NCBI GenBank assembly: GCA_003252535.1
Contig: QKDN01000061.1
Span: forward strand, 1-44,567
Direction of reading: 5' to 3'
DNA: 44,567 bases
DNA from: Campylobacterota bacterium
Lineage (GTDB): Bacteria; Campylobacterota; Campylobacteria; Campylobacterales; Sulfurovaceae
Within the stretch, counting starts at the first letter, position 1. Each line of letters starts with the position of its first letter. The notes below the pieces were generated by a model. The model saw only the letters and a program-made list of their open reading frames with translations. It ran no database searches and had not been told where the DNA came from. Positions 24,614 through 33,578 of this stretch are shown here, piece after piece. Made by a program: the position numbers and the translations under genes.

Positions 24614-24643
24614 AGGGCTTCCTGTGCTGGGGAGGAAAGCCCT
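24614..24643 (-). terminator. Hairpin after the lipoprotein gene
   Basis: AGGGCTT (24614-24620) pairs with AAGCCCT (24637-24643), with CC/GG inside, starting five bases beyond the minus-strand stop. No T-run follows on that strand. It would separate the lipoprotein transcript from the STAS operon. The remainder of this ~200-base gap shows one more weak ATCCCG/CGGGAT pairing (24529-24564) and no obvious -10. Confidence 0.4.
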
Positions 24644-24648
24644 GCCGT

Positions 24649-26016
24649 TTAATTGCCGAAGACTGTATCGACGATATCCTGTTTGAATACGATATCCCCG
24701 TTCGCATGCTCATCGGTCTCATCGACAGCCGAACTTTTGATGATTCCCAGGTGGTATTCGTTGTTGAGGAAGTACTGGTACCCGTCGATATCGTGCTGCG
24801 GATCATCGAAGAGCGCCATCACGGCAAAGCCGAACATACCGTTGGCGAGGAGCTGGGTCTTGAGTGCCATGATCCCTGCATAGACGCTCTGCGCTTCGCT
24901 CTCCCAGCCACTTTTGTCTATTTCACCCGCTTCGATGGCGCCGTTGGCGTTGGCGTCGTTCCATGTGGCGGTGGCGACTGCTATGTATGGCATGAAGACC
25001 GGTTTGTTGTATTTCTCACGCAGGTATTTCGCCATATTGGCTATCCTCTGCGGGAGCTGTTCGATTCCGAGCTCATCGTTGGTATATGCACCGGGGATCG
25101 GGTCGGAATAGGTGCCGGGGTTGCTGTGGTCCCTGCCGAACTGACCGATCATCTGCTCGAACGAGATGAAGTCGAGCTTGTCGATCAGGTCGTTGTAGAC
25201 CGTCTGCGGTTTCGCCCACTCCTCTTTGTCTCCGAGGGCACAGTTGTCGTAGCCGCACCCCTCGAGCACCTCGTTGACATCCCTCGCACCCCTGTCCATC
25301 ATACAGAGCGAGAAGAGGACGCCGCTGGTGTTGTTCCTGATATTGTCGATCGCGGTCGAGATGATCGCAGAGAATGTATGCTGGTTGGTATCGGCATCGG
25401 TGACGACATTCTTGTTGAACTCCGGTTCCATGATGACGAACTTCGTACCATTGAGCTGCTTGAGAAAGTTCGCCACTTTGATATTGTGCTCGTGATAGGC
25501 TGTGATCTCGTCTTCGGTCGGGAGACCGCCGCCGAGTTCGTCGGCGAAGTACCAGTAGTTGAAGACCGGGATATACCCCTGGTCCATCGCTGCCTGTATC
25601 TCTGTGACATTGTTCCAGTTCTCCTGCCAGTACTTGGTGATCCAGTAGACGACATACTTCGAGTTCGTCAGTTTTTGTTGCAGGAGATCGAACTGTGAAG
25701 CATCGAAGTTTTTGATCTCCTGGTAGTAGCCGTTGTCCTCGATAGCGTCGTCCATCATCAGGTCGATGGAGCTGAGCCAGACAGGGTCACTCCCCGTTGT
25801 CGCATTCTGGAATCCGAACGAACCGCTTCCGCCAAAGCCGACATTGAACTCTTTGTAGAGGGGATCGGTAAAGGCGCTGTCATCGATGACAGTGTTGTTG
25901 GTATCGGTGGTGTCGTTCGTGTCATCGACAGTCGGTGTGGAGGTACCGCCACCCCCGCCGCATCCGTTCAACGTGAGAAGTAGAGCTATTGAAGAAATCC
26001 AGGAACGCAGAACCAT
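24649..26016 (-). CDS. Lipoprotein, possible glycoside-hydrolase-like TIM barrel
   Basis: This 455-residue lipoprotein has a signal peptide with lipobox TLNGC (Cys19), followed by a poly-Gly and Thr/Asp-rich tether. The body has YWITKYWQENW, PVFNYWYFADE, a FVIMEPEFNKN strand end and a later FMPYIAVATATW. Strand ends with acidic residues (MEPE) and aromatic patches resemble glycosidase TIM barrels, but no family can be named with certainty. It lies between polyamine genes and the polysaccharide operon, so processing of the exported glycan is a reasonable guess. AAGGA precedes the ATG and a TAGAATATATAT-like promoter region occupies the upstream gap. Confidence 0.6.
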   Translation of the reverse strand: MVLRSWISSIALLLTLNGCGGGGGTSTPTVDDTNDTTDTNNTVIDDSAFTDPLYKEFNVGFGGSGSFGFQNATTGSDPVWLSSIDLMMDDAIEDNGYYQEIKNFDASQFDLLQQKLTNSKYVVYWITKYWQENWNNVTEIQAAMDQGYIPVFNYWYFADELGGGLPTEDEITAYHEHNIKVANFLKQLNGTKFVIMEPEFNKNVVTDADTNQHTFSAIISTAIDNIRNNTSGVLFSLCMMDRGARDVNEVLEGCGYDNCALGDKEEWAKPQTVYNDLIDKLDFISFEQMIGQFGRDHSNPGTYSDPIPGAYTNDELGIEQLPQRIANMAKYLREKYNKPVFMPYIAVATATWNDANANGAIEAGEIDKSGWESEAQSVYAGIMALKTQLLANGMFGFAVMALFDDPQHDIDGYQYFLNNEYHLGIIKSSAVDETDEHANGDIVFKQDIVDTVFGN

Positions 26017-26088
26017 GTATCGCCATCCTTAGTGTGAAGTGAATATATATTCTATCGAAAAATCCAACAAACTCCCCTTTCGAAGCGT

Positions 26089-27159
26089 TTAGATGAGAGT
26101 AAATTTCGCATTGTCGATCCCGTTGAAAGTGGTCTGTTTGACAATGGTATAACCGATCATATCTTCGATGATGAGCTGCTCCCCTATACTGAGCTCATGG
26201 TCGAAACTGTATTCGCCTATGATATCCCCCGCCAGGCAGCTCATTCCGGCGATACGGTAACGGCAGGGGGTTTGGGTAGGGGAGGCGCTCCTGATCTTCG
26301 GGCTGATTCGGGTGATCGCTACATCGAGCAGGTGGGTCTCGATGGAGGTATCGACGACGGCGATCGTGATATCTTCGTAGGGGCTTTCGATGATATCGAC
26401 GACCGATGTGAGGAGGTAGCCGCACCCCCTGACTACGCTGCTCCCCGGTTCGAAGAGTACGGTGAGGCCGGGATAGCGCCGGATGAAGGGATCGAGCAGG
26501 GCTTCGAACGCCTCTCTCTCATAGCGGTCGAAGGCATGGCCGCCGCCGAGGTTGAGCCATCTGAGACGGGGGAGGAGATCGGAATAATACTTTTCTATAT
26601 GAGAGAGGAGATATTTCAGCCCCCCGATCCCCTGATCGCAGAAGACATGGAAGTGCAGCCCCTCCAGCAGTGCGGCTTCCCCCGGGTCGGAGAGGATGGC
26701 CCCGAGCAGGTCGTCACGGCTGATGCCGAGCCGAGCGGAGTAGTTGGGGTTGCAATATCGGGGCTGTCTGAGGGTGAGGCGTGGATTGATGCGGATACCG
26801 ACCGAGGTGTGCAGGGAGGCTTCCCGGGCGAATTGCCGCCACTGCGAGAGGGAGTTGAAGCTCATCGAGTCGGAGCGCTTTGCAAGAGTCTCTGCCTGCG
26901 AAGCTCTGAAGACAGGGGCATAGGTGTGGATATATCGCGCATCGCTGCCGTGCAGGGTCTCAAGCTCGTTCGTATTGCCAATACTGGCACCGTCTAGGAC
27001 TCCGAGTATCTCCCGGAGACCTTCATGGGAGTGGAAGCTCTTGATCGCGTGGAGTATCCTGATACGCGGGGTGAAGCGGAGCGAGGCGATCCGGCCAAGG
27101 TTTTGCCCGAGCAGCTCTCGCTGCATCACGAATACGGGGGTCTCAGGGGTCTCAGTCAT
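26089..27159 (-). CDS. nspC: Carboxynorspermidine/carboxyspermidine decarboxylase-like protein
   Basis: The 356-residue protein has the alanine-racemase-like fold III layout: the PLP lysine in LHAIKSF near residue 39, a phosphate-binding NLGGGHA near 200, FEPGSS near 233, and the C-terminal SCLAGDIIGEYSF that carries the catalytic cysteine and acidic residue of NspC. NspC decarboxylates carboxynorspermidine or carboxyspermidine, the last step of the alternative polyamine pathway used by Campylobacter and Vibrio. The usual partner dehydrogenase is not in this window. Its ATG overlaps the stop of the aminopropyltransferase-like gene by eight bases, so both are translated from one message. Confidence 0.8.
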   Translation of the reverse strand: MTETPETPVFVMQRELLGQNLGRIASLRFTPRIRILHAIKSFHSHEGLREILGVLDGASIGNTNELETLHGSDARYIHTYAPVFRASQAETLAKRSDSMSFNSLSQWRQFAREASLHTSVGIRINPRLTLRQPRYCNPNYSARLGISRDDLLGAILSDPGEAALLEGLHFHVFCDQGIGGLKYLLSHIEKYYSDLLPRLRWLNLGGGHAFDRYEREAFEALLDPFIRRYPGLTVLFEPGSSVVRGCGYLLTSVVDIIESPYEDITIAVVDTSIETHLLDVAITRISPKIRSASPTQTPCRYRIAGMSCLAGDIIGEYSFDHELSIGEQLIIEDMIGYTIVKQTTFNGIDNAKFTLI

Positions 27160-28666
27160 ACCACTTGTTCCAGTCCGCCTCGTAGTAGTAGATGAGCCTG
27201 TGGTCGCTCAGACGGTTGATCTCTACATCGAGCTTCTCCATGTCAGCGGGGAAGAGGAGCATTGTGTCGAGCATGTCCCGGCTCAGATATCTGAGCCCTT
27301 TGATCTCTCCGGGGGCCCTGAGGGGAATATCGTACCCAGAAGCGAGTACGAAGCCCCATTCGCCGAAGCTCGGTACATAGGTGTGGTAGGGGATGGTTTT
27401 CAGGCCTGTGCTCTCTATTGTTTTCTCGATACACCAGAAGGCACGCCTGGAGTAGAGCGGGGAGGTCGACTGGGTCACCATCGCGCCCATTCTGGAGAGG
27501 TGCGCTGCGACGAGCGTGTAGAATGTCTGCGAATAGAGTCTCCCCAGCGAGAGGTTGTCCGGGTCGGGTAGATCGATGATGATGACGTCGTACAGTTCGC
27601 TGGCGTTCTCGAGGAACTTCCATGCATCTTCGTTGACCACCTTGACCCTTTTGTCATGGAACGATTGCCCGTTGATCGCACTGAATGCAGGGTTGTCCCG
27701 AAAGAGCTTCGTCATCGCCGGGTCGAGATCGACGAGGGTGATGCGGGACACATCCGGATATTTGAGCACTTCCCTGAGGCTCATCCCGTCACCCCCGCCG
27801 ATAATGAGGATATTCTCATGTGCCCTGACGCTGCCCATAACAGGGTGGACGAGGGATTCGTGGTAGCGATACTCGTCGAGGGTATCGAACTGGATCGCAC
27901 CGTTGATATAGAACTGGATGCGCCCTTTCGACGAGGTGGCGACGAGTTTCTGATAGGGGGTCTGCTCCGAGTAGATGATGGGGCTGCGGTAGAGTTTGCT
28001 CTCGATGAAGGAGGTAAGGTCCTGCGAGTGGAACAGTCCGGTGAGCAGCGCCGTACCGATCAGCGGGATGATGACGATATATATTTTGCCGAGGAGTTCA
28101 CGAAAGAGGTACCATGCCATGAAACCGACAAGAAGATTGAGTATCCCGAGCAGGAAACCAGTCTGCATCAGTCCGAGTTGGGGCAGGAGCACCATCGGGA
28201 AGAGCAGCGCTGCAAAGAGCGCACCGATATAATCGAGGGTAAAGACATTGGAGATATTGCTCTTGAGCGAGAAGCTTGAACGGAGGATCCGGATGATGAG
28301 GGGTATCTCCATCCCCAGCATACTTCCCAGCGCTACGGTAGTAAGGTAGAGGAAACCCTGGTAGTTCTGGATATAGGCGAAGGCATAGAAGAGGAGGAGT
28401 GCCGAAAAGCCGCCAATGACGGAGATCGAGAGCTGCAGGATGACAAAAGCCTTTTCCAGAGATTCCTCGACAAAGCGCGAGAGCCATGCCCCTATCCCCA
28501 TCGAGCTCATAAAAAGGCCGATCACCAGGGAAAAGTGATAGACCGAGTCGCCGAGGAGGTAGGATGAAATCGTGCTCTCGAGCAGTTCATACACCAGACC
28601 GCATACGGCGATGACAAAAGTGCCGAACAGTAGCGCTGTCTCTCTGGGACGTTCGGTATAGTGCAT
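27152..28666 (-). CDS. Membrane-fused spermidine synthase-like protein
   Basis: This 504-residue protein has about seven N-terminal membrane helices (about 10-215) and a cytosolic Rossmann domain of the spermidine-synthase type (about 225-500). That domain has ILIIGGGDGMSLREVL for the nucleoside part of the donor, VDLDPAM, and IDLPDPD at the position of the conserved D-x-x-D-P loop. Such fusions are widespread, but their substrates are mostly unproven. It may make an unusual polyamine at the membrane. It starts 13 bases after the LRR gene and overlaps the NspC-like gene, giving a three-gene unit. Confidence 0.85.
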   Translation of the reverse strand: MHYTERPRETALLFGTFVIAVCGLVYELLESTISSYLLGDSVYHFSLVIGLFMSSMGIGAWLSRFVEESLEKAFVILQLSISVIGGFSALLLFYAFAYIQNYQGFLYLTTVALGSMLGMEIPLIIRILRSSFSLKSNISNVFTLDYIGALFAALLFPMVLLPQLGLMQTGFLLGILNLLVGFMAWYLFRELLGKIYIVIIPLIGTALLTGLFHSQDLTSFIESKLYRSPIIYSEQTPYQKLVATSSKGRIQFYINGAIQFDTLDEYRYHESLVHPVMGSVRAHENILIIGGGDGMSLREVLKYPDVSRITLVDLDPAMTKLFRDNPAFSAINGQSFHDKRVKVVNEDAWKFLENASELYDVIIIDLPDPDNLSLGRLYSQTFYTLVAAHLSRMGAMVTQSTSPLYSRRAFWCIEKTIESTGLKTIPYHTYVPSFGEWGFVLASGYDIPLRAPGEIKGLRYLSRDMLDTMLLFPADMEKLDVEINRLSDHRLIYYYEADWNKWYD

Positions 28667-28679
28667 CTGTTCCTGCTGC

Positions 28680-30713
28680 TCAGTAGAGGATATGATAACT
28701 CTTCTCCTTGAGCTTCAGAAGCCACTCTTTGATGAGGTTGTTCGATGCAAAAAGGACCTGGAGGTTGTTCTCGCGGAGATTGAGCTCGGTGAGGTTGAGC
28801 AGCTGGGTGATGGTCAGCGGGAGCTTTTTGAGCATATTGCTTTCGAGGTTGAGTATCCTGAGATTCTCAAGCTCGCCGATCTCTTTGGGGAGCTTCTCGA
28901 TCTTGTTGTTCCAGAGGTCGAGATGTTCGAGCCTGGCGAGCTTCCCTATCTCCGGGGGTACTGTCTTGAGCCTGTTGCTCTGGAGAGTGAGATCGACGAG
29001 GTTCTCCAGGTTGCCGATGGTATCGGGGATCTCTATGAGATGGTTCATCGAGAGGCTCAGGTGGGTCAGCTGCGTCAGGTTCCCTATCTCAGTGGGGAGG
29101 AGGATGATCCTGTTCCTCCAGAGGTTGAGTACCTTGAGCTTGCTCAGTTTCCCTATCTCGGAAGGGAGTCTCGTGATCATGTTGCCCCATTTGCGCTGGT
29201 TGCTTCGGAGGTCGCCCCTGAGGTTGAGCTCGACGAGATTGTAGAGGTCCCCTATCTGGTTCGGGAGGGTGGCGAGCTTGTTGGCTCCGGCGTTCAGATA
29301 GGTGAGGCTGGTAATATTGCATATCGTGGAGGGGAGCTGCGTGAGCTCGTTCCCCTCGACATTGAGCCTTTTGAGATGATTGAGGTTGCCGATCTCTTCG
29401 GGGAGGTCGGTGAGCTGGTTATTGGCAAGGTTGAGCTCTGCAAGGTTGGTGAGATTGCCTATCTCGGAAGGGAGATCGACCAGGTTATGGTTGCTCAGGT
29501 CAAGCTTCGTGAGCCTGAAGAGGAATCCGATCTCGCGGGGCAGTGTATAGAGCTGGTTCCCTTCGAGCCTGAGCCTGGTAAGGTTCATCAGGTTGCCGAT
29601 CTCTGCAGGGAGTTCGGTAAGCTGGTTATGGCTGAGGTTGAGCTCGCTCAGCTGTACCAGCGAACCCACTTCTGCCGTGAGATTGTTGAGCTGGTTGTGA
29701 CTCATATCGAGCACGGTCAGGTTGACCATATGGGATATCCCCAGAGGCAGCCTCCTGAGGTCATTGTGGCGGAGGTTGAGATGTCGCAGCTTCGTCAGTT
29801 TGTTGATCCCCAGGCTCAGACGCTCGAGATGGTTGGCGCTCAGGTCGAGGGTGACGAGACTGGTGAGGTACTCCAGTTCCATCGGCAGTTTTTTGAACCT
29901 GTTGGAGTGGAGGGTCAGTTTGGCAAGTTTGCCGAGCTCGGTTATCTCGGAGGGGAGATCGCTGAGGAGGTTACCGTGGAGGTAGAGGGTGCGAAGGTTG
30001 GTCAGCTCCCCGATCTCCGGAGGGAGGGTGTGGAGCTTATTGTTCGCGAGGCTGAGCTTGCTCAGTGTTTTGATCTTGCCAAGGTCCTCCGGGAGCGAAG
30101 TGAGGTTGAAATCGCCGAGGTTGAGCTCGGTGATGTTGAACATGATCGTCCGATCCCTGGGGAGTCCCTTCCAGTAGCCCCCCTCCTTGGTATTGCGGTC
30201 TACGATCCACTCAAGATCGTGCACGCCGTGCTCATCGGCCCATTTCCAGAGTCTTTTGATCCAGTTGTCGTCGATCGCTGCCGGTTTGTTGTCGGTAAGG
30301 AGCTTTTTGGTCAGCGAGAGGAAGTTCCTGCTGCGTCCGAGCGCTTTGTCGTGGTAGTCACCTGCACGCTCCTGCGGCTTCTGTGATCCTACCGATCCCC
30401 CGGCATCGGTAGCGGCTGAGGAATCTGCCACGACAGTGTCCGCGCCGCTCTGTACTGCGCTGCCGGCATTGGGCTGGAGCTTCTGGATGATCTTGGAGCG
30501 GAAAGCGTTTCGGGACTGGGATTGCGGGGTCTGGGGTGCTTCCGGAGCGATTTCAGTCTGCGTTGGTTCAGAGGGCACCGGGGCAGGTTCAGACTTCTTC
30601 CCCTGTGCTTCCCTGATCTTTTGGGCGAGTTTTTTCAAACCGTGATAAGCTTCATGCTCTTCACTATCGTGTACCGAATATGACTGCTCATCACCGTTGA
30701 ATTTTTTGGTCAC
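28680..30713 (-). CDS. Cytoplasmic leucine-rich-repeat protein, about 19 repeats
   Basis: The 677-residue protein lacks a signal peptide. Residues 1-150 are charged and rich in Pro, Gln and Ser, probably disordered. A short folded segment (about 155-205) precedes about 19 leucine-rich repeats of 23 residues with consensus L-x-x-L-P-x-E-I-G-x-L-x-x-L-x-x-L-x-L-x-x-N-x, one (repeat 13) with a roughly 10-residue insertion around GDLRSNQRKWG. A short basic tail closes it. The repeats form a curved solenoid for binding another protein. No enzyme domain is visible. It starts GTG with GGAG eight bases upstream, and heads the unit with the polyamine genes, 13 bases before the next. Confidence 0.9.
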   Translation of the reverse strand: MTKKFNGDEQSYSVHDSEEHEAYHGLKKLAQKIREAQGKKSEPAPVPSEPTQTEIAPEAPQTPQSQSRNAFRSKIIQKLQPNAGSAVQSGADTVVADSSAATDAGGSVGSQKPQERAGDYHDKALGRSRNFLSLTKKLLTDNKPAAIDDNWIKRLWKWADEHGVHDLEWIVDRNTKEGGYWKGLPRDRTIMFNITELNLGDFNLTSLPEDLGKIKTLSKLSLANNKLHTLPPEIGELTNLRTLYLHGNLLSDLPSEITELGKLAKLTLHSNRFKKLPMELEYLTSLVTLDLSANHLERLSLGINKLTKLRHLNLRHNDLRRLPLGISHMVNLTVLDMSHNQLNNLTAEVGSLVQLSELNLSHNQLTELPAEIGNLMNLTRLRLEGNQLYTLPREIGFLFRLTKLDLSNHNLVDLPSEIGNLTNLAELNLANNQLTDLPEEIGNLNHLKRLNVEGNELTQLPSTICNITSLTYLNAGANKLATLPNQIGDLYNLVELNLRGDLRSNQRKWGNMITRLPSEIGKLSKLKVLNLWRNRIILLPTEIGNLTQLTHLSLSMNHLIEIPDTIGNLENLVDLTLQSNRLKTVPPEIGKLARLEHLDLWNNKIEKLPKEIGELENLRILNLESNMLKKLPLTITQLLNLTELNLRENNLQVLFASNNLIKEWLLKLKEKSYHILY

Positions 30714-30729
30714 CCTTTTGCTCCGTTAC

Positions 30730-30746
30730 ATTATAATTTTATTATA
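30730..30746 (-). promoter_or_regulatory. Candidate promoter of the LRR-polyamine unit
   Basis: Two minus-strand TATAAT boxes (30730-30735 and 30741-30746) lie just upstream of the GTG start at 30713, in the only AT-rich gap here. Confidence 0.5.
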
Positions 30747-30781
30747 ACATTTTGAAAATTTATTCAACTTGATGCAAAGGG

Positions 30782-30821
30782 GAAAATCGAGAAAAGAGCA
30801 TATGCTCTTTCCCGGTTTTCA
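30782..30821 (-). terminator. Hairpin terminator after sppA
   Basis: An 18-base perfect palindrome AAAGAGCATATGCTCTTT (30793-30810) is extended by outer CG/CG and GAAAA/TTTTC pairing and reaches the sppA stop codon (30819-30821). On the minus strand it is followed by TTTTCCCCTTT. Confidence 0.6.
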
Positions 30822-31670
30822 GAGTATGGCTTTGAAGCTGTAGAGGGTGCTCTGGATGCGGAGTATCGATTCTTCTTTGATATTTTCCATGAAACTTTCG
30901 AACTTGTCCTTTTCTTTCCATTTCGGATTTGTGACGTGGGCGAGTTTCTCAAGCTCTTTTTTGGCCTCCATCTTGATCCCGACCTGGTCGATGAGGCCAA
31001 CCTTCTTGGCTCTGTTCGCAGAGAAGATATGGGCATCTGCATAGAGCTTGGAGTCCCTGTTCTCGAGCTTTCTGGCCCTAGCGACATCGGAGACGAAGAG
31101 GTCATAGGTATCTTTGGTGAGCTGTTCGAGCTCGGCGCGCTCTTCGGGCGTCCACTCGCGCATCGGGGTTCCCGCCTGCTTGTAGGTACCTTGCTGTACG
31201 GTCTGGGGTTTGATACCGATCGAGTCCAACAGCTCCTTGACATTCGCACTCTCCATGATGACACCGATGGAGCCGACGATAGCGCCGGGGTTTGCGATGA
31301 TCTTGTTGGCATAGATCGCGCTGTAGTAGCTGCCGCTGGCCATGATACCGCTGGCGTAGGCGACGACGGGCTTTTGTTTGGCAAGTTCCCTGATTGCGTA
31401 GGATATCTCGATGGACGGAGGGACCGATCCTCCCGGGGAGTTGATATCGAGAAGCACCCCTTTGATGTTCTTGTTCCTGATCGCCTCTTCGATCTCCTTG
31501 ACGACACTGTCGGCATCGAGGATCGTCCCTACGACCTTGATCTCCTGGAGATTGGGCGGATTGGCGGGGTCTTCATTCGGGGCAAGCGCCGCGATGACGA
31601 TAAGAAGGAAGAGCATCCCCCAGAAATGGTCGCCGATCCATTTGATCAGGTTTCCTATAGCACTAAACAT
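30819..31670 (-). CDS. sppA: Signal peptide peptidase SppA
   Basis: SppA is a membrane-anchored serine protease that degrades signal peptides left in the membrane after export. The 283-residue protein has one N-terminal helix (about 15-30), DINSPGGSV, the catalytic serine in SGIMASGSYY and the general-base lysine in GTYKQAG, as in the short, single-domain SppA found in Campylobacterota (C. jejuni Cj0068 type). AAGGAG six bases before the ATG fixes the start. It overlaps the end of the upstream amidohydrolase gene by eight bases, so the two are cotranscribed. Confidence 0.94.
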   Translation of the reverse strand: MFSAIGNLIKWIGDHFWGMLFLLIVIAALAPNEDPANPPNLQEIKVVGTILDADSVVKEIEEAIRNKNIKGVLLDINSPGGSVPPSIEISYAIRELAKQKPVVAYASGIMASGSYYSAIYANKIIANPGAIVGSIGVIMESANVKELLDSIGIKPQTVQQGTYKQAGTPMREWTPEERAELEQLTKDTYDLFVSDVARARKLENRDSKLYADAHIFSANRAKKVGLIDQVGIKMEAKKELEKLAHVTNPKWKEKDKFESFMENIKEESILRIQSTLYSFKAIL

Positions 31671-32883
31671 GTCTTTCTCCTTTGATATAGAGTTGGGTCA
31701 CCTCTCTGGTATGGAGGATCGTCCAGAGCGGCAGGTCGTCGTAATCGTCGATCTTCTCATCCATAGCGATGAGCACCATATCGGCGTGATACCCCGCTTC
31801 GAGCCTGCCGCAGTCGAGTCTCAGGACATCGGCTGCATTGACGGTCACGGCGTCGATGAGCTTCCTTGCGAGGGTATTGAGATCGATCCCCTCATGGAGC
31901 ATCAGTGCGGCGCGAAGTTCGTCGAAGATGCTGAGGGTATTGTTCGAGCTCAGACCGTCGGTGGCGACGGTGTAGGGGATATCCAGCTCATGGATGGTTT
32001 CCAGGTCGAGCCTGCCGCAGCCGAGGTAACGGTTGGAGCGGGGGCAATGGGCGATGGAGTGTCCGCGCCCGGCGATCGCTTCGAGCTCGCTTCTCCCTGC
32101 CTGTACACAGTGGGTGAAGTGGGTGCTATGACCGTCAAAGGCATCCAGGAATCCGCCGATGGAGTTATTGGGGCGTTCCTGGTTGAAGAGCTTTTTGAAG
32201 AACTCTCTGAACTCCCCGCTTCCGTGTTCGAGCCATTCCCGCTCCTGTGGGCTCTCGAGGAAGTGGGCGCTGACTATGAGGCCCCTCTCCCTGGCCAGTG
32301 CCATTGCCTTTTTGATGACGATCGGATGGACCGAGTAGGGGGAGTGGATAGCGATAGCGGGGGTGATATGGGCATCGCTGCGGAGCGAAGAGGCTTCGAG
32401 GCGCGAGAGGAAATCTGCATAGAGGACATCGACGCTGGCAGGATTGCTTCCGAGGAGTTCATTGAAAAAGACGACCCTCTGGGGAGCCCTGGCGACAGCT
32501 TCGAGCTCCAGTCCCAGCGAACTGATCGCACCGAATGCCGTTACGCCGCTGCGAAGCATCTGGGCGCATGCCTCATCGAGTATTTTTTGGTCACATTCGC
32601 CCAGGAGTTCATCCCTGCGGCCAATGACGCTGTAGAGCCACTCCACGAAGGAGCCGTACTTGAGGGTCGTGCGGTTGGCGGAGAACTCGAGGTGGACATG
32701 GGTATTGATGAATCCCGGGTAGAGGACGCTGTTGGGGACATAGGGGAGAAGTTCGGCCTCGGGGTGGCTGCTGCACAGCTCTTCGTACGGGGCCACGGCG
32801 ATGATCTTTTCATCGAAGAGGACAGCGTGTTCCTCGAGATAGCCACCTTTATAGTATATATAATCAGCTTTTATGATCTTCAT
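31663..32883 (-). CDS. mqnF: Aminofutalosine deaminase-like amidohydrolase (menaquinone path)
   Basis: This 406-residue amidohydrolase-superfamily protein has the metal-binding NTHVHLEF, a later SAHFLESP histidine, THCVQAG, and the aspartate in VATDGLSSNN, typical of ATZ/TRZ-type deaminases. Helicobacter, Campylobacter and Nitratiruptor homologues deaminate 6-amino-6-deoxyfutalosine in the futalosine route to menaquinone, so that role is likely. The exact substrate is inferred from family and context. I chose ATG 32883; the longer frame starts with TTG at 32910. AGGAG lies about 13 bases upstream. It is divergent from aroQ and coupled to sppA. Confidence 0.85.
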   Translation of the reverse strand: MKIIKADYIYYKGGYLEEHAVLFDEKIIAVAPYEELCSSHPEAELLPYVPNSVLYPGFINTHVHLEFSANRTTLKYGSFVEWLYSVIGRRDELLGECDQKILDEACAQMLRSGVTAFGAISSLGLELEAVARAPQRVVFFNELLGSNPASVDVLYADFLSRLEASSLRSDAHITPAIAIHSPYSVHPIVIKKAMALARERGLIVSAHFLESPQEREWLEHGSGEFREFFKKLFNQERPNNSIGGFLDAFDGHSTHFTHCVQAGRSELEAIAGRGHSIAHCPRSNRYLGCGRLDLETIHELDIPYTVATDGLSSNNTLSIFDELRAALMLHEGIDLNTLARKLIDAVTVNAADVLRLDCGRLEAGYHADMVLIAMDEKIDDYDDLPLWTILHTREVTQLYIKGERHV

Positions 32884-32921
32884 CTTTTTCTTCTTCGCTC
32901 CTCTTGCCAAATCTCTCCGCT

Positions 32922-32927
32922 ATTGTA
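32922..32927 (-). promoter_or_regulatory. Candidate -10 box for the deaminase-sppA unit
   Basis: TACAAT on the minus strand, about 39 bases upstream of the ATG at 32883, in the divergent control region shared with aroQ. Confidence 0.4.
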
Positions 32928-33025
32928 TCACAATGAATTTCAACTTCCTTTTTACTTTTGAAACGCTCCGTTATCCTCTTGCCACTCACCCGGGGCATTT
33001 TGCTATCAGTTTAAAAATTTTTGGA

Positions 33026-33031
33026 TAGAAT
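33026..33031 (+). promoter_or_regulatory. Candidate -10 box for aroQ
   Basis: TAGAAT 27 bases before the aroQ ATG, with AAGGG six bases before the start codon. Confidence 0.45.
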
Positions 33032-33058
33032 GATAAAAATTTATTCGAAGGGCAAAAA

Positions 33059-33547
33059 ATGAAAATTGTAGTAATCCAGGGACCGAACCTCAATATGTTG
33101 GGGGTAAGAGAAAGAAATATCTACGGTCCTATGAAACTCGAGGACATCCATAAGCAGATGAAAGGCTTTGCCGACCAGAACAAAGTAGAGATCGAGTTTT
33201 TCCAGAGCAACCTCGAAGGTGAGATCGTCGACCGTATCCAGGAGTGCGTAGGGGATGCTGACGGTATCATCATCAACCCGGCTGCCTATACCCACACATC
33301 GATCGCTATCCGCGACGCTATCAGCGCAGTGCAGATCCCTACGCTCGAGGTACACCTCTCGAACATCCACCAGAGAGAGGAGTTCAGACACAAGTCTCTC
33401 ACAGCTGCGGTATGTGCAGGACAGATCATCGGTATGGGGCCTTTCGGATACCATCTTGCAATGGTCGGTATGCTTCAGATCCTCAACGAGATCCAGGCAA
33501 TGAGACAGGCGCAGGCAGCCAGAGAGCAGACACAGGCAAACGCATAA
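33059..33547 (+). CDS. aroQ: Type II 3-dehydroquinate dehydratase AroQ
   Basis: AroQ dehydrates 3-dehydroquinate to 3-dehydroshikimate in the shikimate pathway. The 162-residue protein shows [13 protein letters not shown], the flexible-loop arginine and tyrosine (RERNIYG), [28 protein letters not shown] and [15 protein letters not shown], all family signatures. The C-terminus has a short Gln/Ala-rich extension. It is the first gene of the aroQ-M24-folK-flhF block, an order conserved with Helicobacter and Campylobacter. Confidence 0.96.
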   Translation: MKIVVIQGPNLNMLGVRERNIYGPMKLEDIHKQMKGFADQNKVEIEFFQSNLEGEIVDRIQECVGDADGIIINPAAYTHTSIAIRDAISAVQIPTLEVHLSNIHQREEFRHKSLTAAVCAGQIIGMGPFGYHLAMVGMLQILNEIQAMRQAQAAREQTQANA

Positions 33548-33578
33548 TTATCCGATAAAGAGCTTCAAAGGAGCACTG

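Noticed and set aside
28750-30130. Direct DNA repeats of about 69 bases considered as a CRISPR or satellite array
   Set aside because: Repeats are imperfect, have no spacer pattern and translate into 23-residue leucine-rich repeats.
28692-30386. 564-codon plus-strand frame with regular repeats
   Set aside because: It is the antisense of the leucine-rich-repeat gene; its periodicity simply reflects the 69-base LRR unit.
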